Shown here: positions 23,579 to 31,027 of the stretch, one piece after another
Layout: each line of letters begins with the position of its first letter
Position numbering within the stretch: position 1 is the stretch's first letter
From: an uncultured Bacteroides sp.
GTDB taxonomy: Bacteria; Bacteroidota; Bacteroidia; Bacteroidales; Bacteroidaceae
Assembly: GCA_947574505.1 (NCBI GenBank)
Contig: CANPJW010000024.1
Location: 1 to 40,144 of the forward strand
Direction: 5' to 3'
Length of the DNA: 40,144 bases
Translations under genes and position numbers: made by a program
The notes under the pieces: model-generated
Database searches by the model: none
What the model was told of the DNA's origin: nothing
Seen by the model: only the letters and a program-made list of their open reading frames with translations

Positions 23579-26443
23579 TTACTGTACTTTTCTTGTTACA
23601 GTTACCTTGAATGTCTTGGTTACAACACCCCAGTTATGAGTATAAGTAATATTCAAGTTTACATCATGAGTATATACTGTACCTTCCGGAGTTCCCTTCC
23701 AAGTAAGAGTTGCAGTAGCTGCATCATAAGTAAAGTCTGTTTCATTCTCATCCAAAGAAATTTCCAATCCTGTAGCTTCAGCAACAGCATTACCGGCAGC
23801 ATTTTTTCTATACAATGTTTCAGCTATGGTTTCTTCAGCAGCAATCTTAGTGACATCGTATTTTACCAATGTATTGCCAACAGCATCTTTCAATGTCAAG
23901 TTTGTCCATTTTTTATAAGAAGCTTCTGTTGCCTTAACATTCAATGCATTAATCAAATCAATAATCTTAATCTGATCGTTTGTAGCCAATGCCGGATTAT
24001 TATACTTCAAATCAACAACATCAGTGAATGCCAAGATAGGTTGTTCCACCTTCCAGTCTTCAGTCGCAAACAATACACGCTTAGCAGAACCGGCAGTAGC
24101 ATCATAGATATCAACTTTCAAAGTTCCAACCTTAGCCAAATCTACACGCGGAGTAAAGACAATCTGATTAGTGCTAGTCCATTCAATATTCTTGATACCG
24201 TTCTGTTCTTTCATCATCTCCTGAACATAAGCATTCTGCTTCTTATAATCCAATTCAAACTCAACTGTCGCATCTTCAGGAACAACATTGTACATCTTGT
24301 CGAAGTAGTTAGATTCCATGATGAATTTGCTATAAGCACCGCCAGTTTTTGTCCATGTACCGATAATAGTACGACTCTTATATTCATCCTTGATAGGACA
24401 ATCAAAGTTATAGGTTACAGAGAAGTTATCTACAGAAACCTTAAACAGCTTGTTTACGAAGCTGTTGTAAACTGCATACGGTGTGTTCACTCCGTTAGTC
24501 ATCTTCTCAGTAGCTCCCCAACCAAAGAGTCCATAAGAAGAAGCTCCGGCTAGCAATGACATATTCTTGAATTGTGCAAAGTTAGCACCCGGTGTCAAAA
24601 TCAAGAACAAAGAGTCCTTATCGGCATTGTTTCCACCGTTCTTATAATACAAGACAGCCTCATTTTTAACCGTTTCAAGAGCTTTTGCCAAGTCTGTAAC
24701 CTTTGCAGGAATAGTAGTCGACAAATTGTTATCTTGATAATATTGATTACAGTCATCAGATATTGATTCATATTTCATTAACTTGCCACCAGCATCATAT
24801 ACAGGCTTGTTCAATGTAATGAATGTGCAATATTCCTTATTTTTATTAGAAATAACATCACGACCTTCAATAGCAGCCTCAAAGTTACGGACATCCAAAG
24901 TAATGATCCGGGCCTGTGAGCTATTGTATGCAAATGTAAAGTTTTCCTTAGCATCCAACGGTTTCAAAGCAACGGTTCCAAATACAGGATTAACAGCAGG
25001 ACGAACAGCCTTGATGAAGACTACATTCTTCACCTCGTATTCTTTAACACCTTCTTCCTGTGGTTTAACTGTAGTAGTCACTTCTATCGCAGCGTATTCA
25101 TCAATAGCAGACGCCTGGTTAGTCGATTTTACAGACAAAACATTATCTTTAAAATCAAAGATACCCTGACGAGTTTTAATAGGTTGTCCATTAAATGTAT
25201 AATCCTCATTCTGATCCAACAATCTGAACACTCTGGTATATGAAATATTGGTTGACTTCAACCATACTTTTGCTGCTCCGGAAATGTAAGCGTCAATAGA
25301 ATCATTTACATTATAAACACCTTGATAGTCAAAGCATCCATAAGATTTACCATCATAAGAAGCACCATCTGCATTGATTATTGCAGGGTATTCATCTTCT
25401 TTCATATTAGTAGAGGTAAAAGCATTTACAATGCTCTTTACAGATGCATGTGTTCTACTTACCGTGAAATAATCGGAAGCTGATGTATATTGACCATACA
25501 TAGTTACATCCAATGAGGTTGCATAGGTATTATTTCCAATACCTTCATTCGGCAAAATAGCAAGGCTCAAAATACCGTTTTCTAATTTTGCAGAACCTTC
25601 CATATAGGTCAAAGCAGGAGCGACACTACGAACCTGATACGTATCAACAAAGGAGAATTTCGCATTATTCAATGAGAAATCACCCGGATATACCTTGAAT
25701 GAAGCATAAGCAGGAACAGATGCAAACAAGACATCCTTATCTGGGTTAAGACTTCCTTCATTTTCCATCCAATAGATATCATAAGCTTTACAAACATCTT
25801 CGGCATCATCAACAGCCTGTTTTCTGTAAACTACAGTCTGTAACCCTTTGAATGCAGAACCTTCCTGCAGCAAAGTATAGTTCTGTCCGTCGATAGTCAC
25901 GATTACAGTCTTGCTTTCAGCATCTACAGCAATGTTAGGAAATTCATTGTTCTGCTTCAAATCAGTAACTTTGTCACCGATCTTGATGTATTCCACACCA
26001 TCCACTGTCACCCAAGACACGTTTGAACCGGCAGCTTCACCATCCTGACCTCTGGCCGGAACTTTGTTACCTTCGGTATCTTTCACATCCACCCAAGTAG
26101 CACCTTTGTCTGTGCTGACCTGCCAGTAATTACCTTCCACACGGAATTCAGGGATAACAGTAGTACCGGCTGCTCCATCTGTTCCATTCGTACCATTCTT
26201 GATAGTAATTTTGGAACCGTCAGTGAAAACCAGTTCATATCCACCGGTAACCTCATTACATGACTGAACGAATTTACCTGCCTTAATTGCCGAGTCAAGA
26301 CTTGCAATGGTTTCCTTGACTTCGCTCAATTCCTTGTCGATGCGGTCAATGTCATCATCATAGTCCTTACAAGACACAAATGTTCCTGTCGAGGTCACCA
26401 TTAAGGCTCCGAACAGGATTGCACTTAAAAACTTTTTGTTCAT
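23579..26443 (-). CDS. Large surface lipoprotein, PL29-N/DUF4988 type, S-layer-like
   Basis: The 954-residue protein has a lipoprotein signal with Cys25 in TFVSCKDYDDDIDRID. The acidic residues directly after the Cys match the Bacteroidetes surface export signal, so it should be shown outside the cell. Residues 30-60 form a heptad-rich helix. After it comes the PL29-N-like segment GGYELVFTDGSKITIKNG and a short Gly-rich linker (NGTNGTDGAAG). The remainder is a series of beta-rich domains without enzyme motifs. Lipoproteins of this build include the phase-variable S-layer-like protein BT1927 of B. thetaiotaomicron; kinship to it is my recognition, not tested. It follows a short AraC gene and a candidate invertible promoter. 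Confidence 0.82.
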   Translation of the reverse strand: MNKKFLSAILFGALMVTSTGTFVSCKDYDDDIDRIDKELSEVKETIASLDSAIKAGKFVQSCNEVTGGYELVFTDGSKITIKNGTNGTDGAAGTTVIPEFRVEGNYWQVSTDKGATWVDVKDTEGNKVPARGQDGEAAGSNVSWVTVDGVEYIKIGDKVTDLKQNNEFPNIAVDAESKTVIVTIDGQNYTLLQEGSAFKGLQTVVYRKQAVDDAEDVCKAYDIYWMENEGSLNPDKDVLFASVPAYASFKVYPGDFSLNNAKFSFVDTYQVRSVAPALTYMEGSAKLENGILSLAILPNEGIGNNTYATSLDVTMYGQYTSASDYFTVSRTHASVKSIVNAFTSTNMKEDEYPAIINADGASYDGKSYGCFDYQGVYNVNDSIDAYISGAAKVWLKSTNISYTRVFRLLDQNEDYTFNGQPIKTRQGIFDFKDNVLSVKSTNQASAIDEYAAIEVTTTVKPQEEGVKEYEVKNVVFIKAVRPAVNPVFGTVALKPLDAKENFTFAYNSSQARIITLDVRNFEAAIEGRDVISNKNKEYCTFITLNKPVYDAGGKLMKYESISDDCNQYYQDNNLSTTIPAKVTDLAKALETVKNEAVLYYKNGGNNADKDSLFLILTPGANFAQFKNMSLLAGASSYGLFGWGATEKMTNGVNTPYAVYNSFVNKLFKVSVDNFSVTYNFDCPIKDEYKSRTIIGTWTKTGGAYSKFIMESNYFDKMYNVVPEDATVEFELDYKKQNAYVQEMMKEQNGIKNIEWTSTNQIVFTPRVDLAKVGTLKVDIYDATAGSAKRVLFATEDWKVEQPILAFTDVVDLKYNNPALATNDQIKIIDLINALNVKATEASYKKWTNLTLKDAVGNTLVKYDVTKIAAEETIAETLYRKNAAGNAVAEATGLEISLDENETDFTYDAATATLTWKGTPEGTVYTHDVNLNITYTHNWGVVTKTFKVTVTRKVQ

Positions 26444-26454
26444 AATAGAAAAAC

Positions 26455-26474
26455 TTTAAATTTATAAATTTAAA
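26455..26474. repeat. 20-bp perfect palindrome in the lipoprotein leader
   Basis: TTTAAATTTATAAATTTAAA reads the same on both strands and lies 12 bases upstream of the lipoprotein start. It could be an operator site for the adjacent AraC-type regulator or a weak mRNA hairpin near the ribosome binding site. Confidence 0.6.
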
Positions 26475-26520
26475 AAACTAAAATTGGTTATACATATTAA
26501 TTTCATTATTAATAGCTTAG

Positions 26521-27009
26521 CTAGTTTACTGCCTGCAAATGATGCCTCCTCCTTTCTTGAGTCTGATATGACAAAGGTGATACCCCGACAATACGGCTGA
26601 AAGCAGAGTAGAAAGCACTTTTCGAAGCAAAGCCACAACTGCAAGGCAGCTCAGTCAGCGCACAACGTCGGGAACAGAGAAGTTCTTTGGCATATTCCAC
26701 ACGATACGTGTTCACAAGTTCCTTCAAATTACAACCGAAGTATTTGTTCACCACATTGCTCAGATAGGTCTGGTTTGTTTCAAGCAGTGCACTCAGTTTC
26801 TTCAGAGAAAGCGAGGTGTCAAGAAATACCTGACGTATCTCAAGCTGGTACAATATACCTTTATATATATTACAATCCACCTTGCGAATGTCTGTTTCCT
26901 TTCCGGCAAACTCCTCTTTCCATTGCCGCTCGGCAGCCTTGAAAAGCAAAGTCTTCTGTCGCTCGGAAGTAGCGGTCGTGCGTTTACGTCTCAGAAATAG
27001 ATATTCCAT
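26521..27009 (-). CDS. Short AraC-family DNA-binding protein
   Basis: The 162-residue protein has only a short helical N-terminus and then a complete AraC-type DNA-binding domain. The first HTH is LSLKKLSALLETNQTYLSNV (about residue 67), a linker helix follows (ELVNTYRVEYAKELL), and the second HTH is ELPCSCGFASKSAFYSAFSR with the closing GVSPLSYQ. There is no sensor domain, so it would act by its amount or with a partner. It sits between the candidate invertible promoter and the lipoprotein gene, 77 bases from the latter, with no separate promoter box between them. So it is probably co-transcribed and may regulate that gene or itself. Confidence 0.85.
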   Translation of the reverse strand: MEYLFLRRKRTTATSERQKTLLFKAAERQWKEEFAGKETDIRKVDCNIYKGILYQLEIRQVFLDTSLSLKKLSALLETNQTYLSNVVNKYFGCNLKELVNTYRVEYAKELLCSRRCALTELPCSCGFASKSAFYSAFSRIVGVSPLSYQTQERRRHHLQAVN

Positions 27010-27091
27010 CTGCTTTATGTTGTTTTCATTTAATTATACCGCTTCAAAGACCAGATATATTCCATATATAAAAAGGTCTTAAAAACGACAT

Positions 27092-27124
27092 TTTTGTAGA
27101 TCTCTTGATAAGAGATCTACAAAA
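27092..27124. repeat. Left palindromic site of the candidate invertible segment
   Basis: A perfect 15-bp arm (27092-27106) and its reverse complement (27110-27124) surround the central GAT. The inner 17 bases (27100-27116) are the exact reverse complement of the site at 27287-27303. Confidence 0.85.
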
Positions 27125-27303
27125 TGTATTAACACACATTATATCAACATATTACAGAGCTGTTGAAACGAAATAAAGAAGAATATAAATAAATGAGAGA
27201 ACTATTTTTTTATATAAATTCCTATTTTTTTTGCCAAAAATGTATTAGTTCTCAAAACTTTGCTTATTTTTGCACAGAAAATATATATCTCTTATCAAGA
27301 GAT
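27100..27303. other. Candidate invertible promoter segment (phase switch), read as OFF
   Basis: The 17-mers ATCTCTTGATAAGAGAT and ATCTCTTATCAAGAGAT are inverted relative to each other and bound 170 bases. Because both sites are nearly palindromic, the inverted relationship rests on the central three bases (GAT against ATC). Within the segment the only full TAnnTTTG box faces right, away from the AraC and lipoprotein genes. I find no leftward TAnnTTTG in the segment or between it and the AraC start. After inversion the box would lie at about 27131-27138 and face the genes. No invertase gene is present in the window. The alternative is a pair of operator sites. Confidence 0.5.
27265..27272 (+). 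promoter_or_regulatory. Rightward -7 box inside the candidate invertible segment
   Basis: TATTTTTG followed by C matches TAnnTTTG. No good -33 TTTG is at the normal spacing (a TTTG at 27230-27233 is too far). Transcription would start near 27279 and leave through the right palindrome into gene-free DNA. Confidence 0.5.
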
Positions 27304-27308
27304 ATATA
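27282..27308. repeat. Right palindromic site of the candidate invertible segment
   Basis: A 12-bp arm (27282-27293) and its reverse complement (27297-27308) surround the central ATC. The flanks differ from those of the left site; only the inner 17 bases are shared in inverted orientation. Confidence 0.85.
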
Positions 27309-27394
27309 AATCGGTTCATGTAAAAGCGAAGCATAACAAACTGAAAAACAGAAGATTTCCTCTTATAAAGAGTTCATGTTAGCTTTAAAAGAAG

Positions 27395-27420
27395 AAAAGT
27401 TCATCCTTTTAACTTTTTTT
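27395..27420 (+). terminator. AT-rich terminator facing the OFF-oriented promoter
   Basis: AAAAGTT (27395-27401) pairs with AACTTTT (27411-27417), and a further run of Ts follows on the plus strand. It would end a rightward transcript from 27279 after about 140 bases. Confidence 0.4.
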
Positions 27421-27578
27421 ATTTCATCAAAGAGAAAACCGCCAACCAGTTTTTTTAAAAAGTTCTACTATAAAAGTCCGGGAGCATTTGGGATTATTGT
27501 GGAAATAACAATAGATCGGGCCCTGTTGCATAAACCTTTTCTATCTCCTGATTAAACCTTTTTATACGAATGTATTCT

Positions 27579-27662
27579 ATCTCCATAGCCTTTGGAGTTA
27601 TCTCCATAAGCTTTGGAGTTATCTCCCAAGACTATGGAGTCAACTCCAAAGGCTTGCGGAGA
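27579..27662. repeat. Four 21-bp palindromic tandem repeats (CTCC..GGAG)
   Basis: Units start at 27579, 27600, 27621 and 27642. The first is ATCTCCATAGCCTTTGGAGT plus T, and the others differ at several sites. Each carries CTCC near its start and GGAG near its end, so each can form a small hairpin. Parts of units 3 and 4 are reverse complements of unit 1 (CTATGGAG and CTCCAAAGGC), so the block can also fold as a whole. There is no coding frame through it. Confidence 0.85.
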
Positions 27663-28128
27663 TAAAACAGGCAGGAAGAAAACCCTTAACCATACGGCGG
27701 GAAAGGGTTAGAGATATGGATAAGATCTTTTAAGGATGAAGCTGACTACAAGGCTACGCATTCCTTACGTAGGGAGGAAAAATCCCCAGACAGCCTTCTT
27801 TTAAAAAAAGCGAAACAGCATATGGGCAGGAAGATATACATCTGACTACATGTATGGTATATAGCAACAAGTCGAAATGCTAAAGTGAGGGCATATATGC
27901 AATCCCAATCCTTACTTTTGCCTGCCATACAAACCATACATAAAATTACGAACGCTCGTACAGGGTATCACAAACAATCGCATGAAATAAATCCCCACTA
28001 AATTTCTGCTGGCCCCAAAGCCGGACAAGCCCTCATTTCAGCAGGCTGAAGGATTTATATCCGGATGAAGGAAATCATTATAACCAACTGATTAACAATA
28101 AATTATCTTAAAATGAAGGATTTGAAGG
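27663..28128. other. Gene-free region, 466 bases
   Basis: No reading frame with a plausible protein is seen here; a 63-codon minus-strand frame at 27746-27937 has an irregular composition and no context. I see no tRNA-like fold and no promoter pair. The region separates the switch locus from the waaA operon and may be decayed DNA or contain an unrecognised RNA. Confidence 0.45.
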
Positions 28129-28169
28129 AAAAAAAACAGGTTATAGAGCCAAATCTTCTCTATAACCTG
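28129..28169 (-). terminator. Strong terminator of the gltX-waaA unit
   Basis: CAGGTTATAGAG (28137-28148) and CTCTATAACCTG (28158-28169) form a perfect 12-bp stem with a 9-base loop. On the minus strand it is followed by eight Us (A-run 28129-28136). Confidence 0.88.
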
Positions 28170-28195
28170 CATATACTCAAATCACCTTGAAACAT

Positions 28196-29416
28196 TCAGA
28201 GAGTGATATCTTTCATTATCTTTTCTAATGCTCCGGCATTATGGTTCACATAATTTCCGGCAGCTTTCCCTGCTTGTTGCAAATAAGCCTCATCCGACAG
28301 GAATTTGTCCATCAACCGTTTAAAATCATCATAACCGGTTACTTCAAAACCGCCTTTCTGCTCCAACAAATGTTGCGCCTCGCGGAATTTCTTGTTGTTA
28401 GGTCCGAATATCACAGGAATACCATATACAGCCGCTTCCAGCACATTATGAATTCCAACTCCAAAGCCACCCCCAATATACGAAATCTCACCATATCGGT
28501 AAATGGAGGACAGCAGTCCGTAACAGTCGATAATCAAACAATCGGCCTGTGTCACATTTTCTTCCGTAGCCTCGGTATAGCGGATGCACGGACGTTTCAC
28601 CTTATCTAAAATCTCCTTCAAATGACTGTCGCTCACCACATGAGGAGCAATAACCAGCTTCATCTCAGGATGCTCATTGAAATACTTGATAAAAATATCC
28701 TCATCCGGTCCCCATGAGCTGCCTGCAACAAAAGTCAACGAATCACCTTTGAACTTCTCCACCAGCGGAAGCTGCTTGGCTTGATGGCAGATATCCAGCA
28801 CGCGGTCAAAACGAGTATCGCCCACAACTGTCACATCGGTCACGCCAATTGTCGCCAGCAATTCTTTGGAAACTTCGTTCTGTACAAACAAATGAGCAAA
28901 AGTCCTCAGCACCTCACTATATCTCTTCCCATACCAACGGAAAAAAATCTGATTGGGACGGAAAATGGAAGATACGCTATAGGTGGGAATACCTCTCCTA
29001 TGCAACTCATTCAAGTAATTCTGCCAAAATTCGTACTTGATAAAAAATACCATACAGGGATTAGCCAATTCTACAAACCGACGGACATTACGCGGAGTGT
29101 CGAAAGGCAGATAGCAGACAAGGTCTGCCCCCTGGTAGTTCTTTCTCACTTCATACCCTGAGGGAGAAAAGAAAGTCTGCAATATTTTATATTCGGGATG
29201 CTCCTTACGGATACGTTCTATCAAAGGGCGTCCCTGTTCGAACTCCCCCAATGAAGCTGCATGAAACCAAATATAACGGGCATTTTTGTCTATCTTGTTA
29301 CGCAAGATATCAAATACTTCCCGGTGTCCTTTCACCATTTTGGCGGGCTTGGCGCTGAACAGGCCGGCAACCTTCACCCCGAATAGATAAATATAGATGA
29401 CTAGGTTATAAATCAT
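28196..29416 (-). CDS. waaA: 3-deoxy-D-manno-octulosonic acid (Kdo) transferase
   Basis: The 406-residue protein is a GT30 family enzyme that adds Kdo from CMP-Kdo to the lipid A precursor at the inner membrane, an essential step of lipopolysaccharide core synthesis. It has an N-terminal membrane-anchoring helix (about 1-18). The conserved acceptor-site motif YIWFHAASLGEFEQGRPLIE contains the catalytic Glu of the family (Glu57 by count). Later come FFIKYEFWQNYL, VVGDTRFDRV, FVAGSSWGPDE and the CMP-binding stretch IGGGFGVGIHNVLEAAVYG. Length is typical. It starts 12 bases after the gltX stop, so the two are co-transcribed. Confidence 0.94.
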   Translation of the reverse strand: MIYNLVIYIYLFGVKVAGLFSAKPAKMVKGHREVFDILRNKIDKNARYIWFHAASLGEFEQGRPLIERIRKEHPEYKILQTFFSPSGYEVRKNYQGADLVCYLPFDTPRNVRRFVELANPCMVFFIKYEFWQNYLNELHRRGIPTYSVSSIFRPNQIFFRWYGKRYSEVLRTFAHLFVQNEVSKELLATIGVTDVTVVGDTRFDRVLDICHQAKQLPLVEKFKGDSLTFVAGSSWGPDEDIFIKYFNEHPEMKLVIAPHVVSDSHLKEILDKVKRPCIRYTEATEENVTQADCLIIDCYGLLSSIYRYGEISYIGGGFGVGIHNVLEAAVYGIPVIFGPNNKKFREAQHLLEQKGGFEVTGYDDFKRLMDKFLSDEAYLQQAGKAAGNYVNHNAGALEKIMKDITL

Positions 29417-29428
29417 AACTACCGGCTA

Positions 29429-30946
29429 TTACTTGAGCACTTCCACAGCCCGACGAATGCGTCGCAATGTTTCTTCTTTCCCTAAAACGGCTGAAATATC
29501 AAACATATGCGGGCCTTTACCTTCGCCTACCAAGGTTAAACGGAAAGCATTCATTATATTACCCAAGTGATAACCTTTATCTTCTATCCATTTCATGACC
29601 ACAGCCTCCTGATTCTCCAGCGAGAAGTCGTCCAAGGCCTCCAATACGTCCGCCAACTCCAGCATACGTTCGGGAGAGTCCTCTTTCCAACGTTTTTTAC
29701 GGGTCTTCTCATCATATTCCGTAGGAGCGACGAAGAAGAATTTGCAAGTTTCCCACAAATCCTTGATAAAACTTACACGATCTTTCATCAAGCCTACCAC
29801 GGTCACCACTTTATCCATAGGAGCTTCAATGCCATGCTCTTTCAAGATCGGCATGAAAAGCCCGGCTACTTCCTCATTGCTTTTCTTCAATATATATTCA
29901 TGGTTAAACCATTTTCCTTTTTCAAAGTCGAATTTTGCCCCGGCTTTGCTGCAACGGTGCAGGTCAAAAAGCTTCACCAGTTCATCCAAGGACATCAGTT
30001 CCTGGTCATTTCCCGGATTCCATCCCAACAGGGCAAGGAAATTGATAACAGCTTCGGGCAGGTAACCCGACTCACGATAACCGGAAGACACCTCACCGGT
30101 CTTGGGGTCGTGCCATTCCAACGGGAAAACAGGGAAGCCAAGACGGTCACCATCACGCTTGCTCAGTTTACCGTTACCATCCGGTTTCAACAACAAGGGA
30201 AGATGTGCGAACTCGGGCATGGTATCCGCCCAGCCGAAAGCCCGGTACAGCAGGACATGCAACGGAGCGGAAGGCAACCATTCCTCACCACGGATTACAT
30301 GGGAAACTTCCATCAAATGGTCGTCCACAATGTTTGCCAAATGATAAGTAGGCAGTTCATCCGCCGATTTATATAAAACTTTATCATCCAAAATGGAAGA
30401 ATTGATCACTACCTCGCCACGGATAATATCATGTACGTGTACATCTTCATTCGGTTCAATCTTGAAACGTACCACATATTGCTTCCCATCGGCAATCAGT
30501 GCATCCACTTCTTCTTTCGGCAGAGTCAAAGAGTTACGCATAGACATACGGGTAGAAGCATCGTACTGGAAATTAGAGATTTCCTGACGTTTGGCGTCCA
30601 ACTCCGCCGGAGTATCGAAAGCAATATACGCCTTACCGCTGTCAAGCAACACCTGTACATATTTCTTATAAATATCACGACGTTCAGACTGACGGTAGGG
30701 GCCGTAGTTACCACCAAAGCTGACTCCTTCGTCGAAGTTTATCCCCAACCACTTAAACGACTCAATGATATATTCTTCCGCACCCGGAACAAAGCGATTT
30801 GAGTCGGTATCTTCTATACGGAAAATTAAATCTCCACCATGCTGGCGAGCAAACAGATAGTTATACAAGGCTGTGCGCACACCGCCGATATGCAACGCTC
30901 CCGTCGGGCTCGGAGCAAAACGAACTCTTACTTTTCTTTCTGACAT
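29429..30946 (-). CDS. gltX: Glutamyl-tRNA synthetase
   Basis: The start at 30946 gives 505 residues beginning [20 protein letters not shown], which fits the family. The frame stays open to 31051, but the extra 35 residues are of odd composition and cross the promoter box at 30971. Class I signatures are present: the HIGH-type motif [12 protein letters not shown] (about 11-22) and the KMSKS-type motif KLSKRDG (about 260). The C-terminal anticodon-binding domain contains the usual helical bundle. The enzyme charges tRNA-Glu in the cytoplasm. It is the first gene of the gltX-waaA unit. Confidence 0.96.
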   Translation of the reverse strand: MSERKVRVRFAPSPTGALHIGGVRTALYNYLFARQHGGDLIFRIEDTDSNRFVPGAEEYIIESFKWLGINFDEGVSFGGNYGPYRQSERRDIYKKYVQVLLDSGKAYIAFDTPAELDAKRQEISNFQYDASTRMSMRNSLTLPKEEVDALIADGKQYVVRFKIEPNEDVHVHDIIRGEVVINSSILDDKVLYKSADELPTYHLANIVDDHLMEVSHVIRGEEWLPSAPLHVLLYRAFGWADTMPEFAHLPLLLKPDGNGKLSKRDGDRLGFPVFPLEWHDPKTGEVSSGYRESGYLPEAVINFLALLGWNPGNDQELMSLDELVKLFDLHRCSKAGAKFDFEKGKWFNHEYILKKSNEEVAGLFMPILKEHGIEAPMDKVVTVVGLMKDRVSFIKDLWETCKFFFVAPTEYDEKTRKKRWKEDSPERMLELADVLEALDDFSLENQEAVVMKWIEDKGYHLGNIMNAFRLTLVGEGKGPHMFDISAVLGKEETLRRIRRAVEVLK

Positions 30947-30970
30947 TGTTGTTTTATATAAAATACGCCG

Positions 30971-30978
30971 CAAAATTA
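30971..30978 (-). promoter_or_regulatory. -7 box for gltX-waaA
   Basis: The minus strand reads TAATTTTG, matching TAnnTTTG, 24 bases upstream of the gltX start at 30946. It supports the downstream start choice. Confidence 0.55.
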
Positions 30979-31027
30979 ATCTAAATTTCCCGATTTTTTC
31001 GTATTTTGCGCGCAAAAATATACGATT

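Noticed and set aside
23636..24553. 305-codon plus-strand frame inside the lipoprotein gene
   Set aside because: Ser/Ile/Cys-rich antisense shadow of the lipoprotein with no recognisable motif.
27579..27662. Short CRISPR array
   Set aside because: The 21-bp units follow one another without spacers, and they diverge; there are no cas genes.
27746..27937. 63-codon minus-strand gene
   Set aside because: No promoter, no conserved-looking motif, irregular composition; treated as chance.
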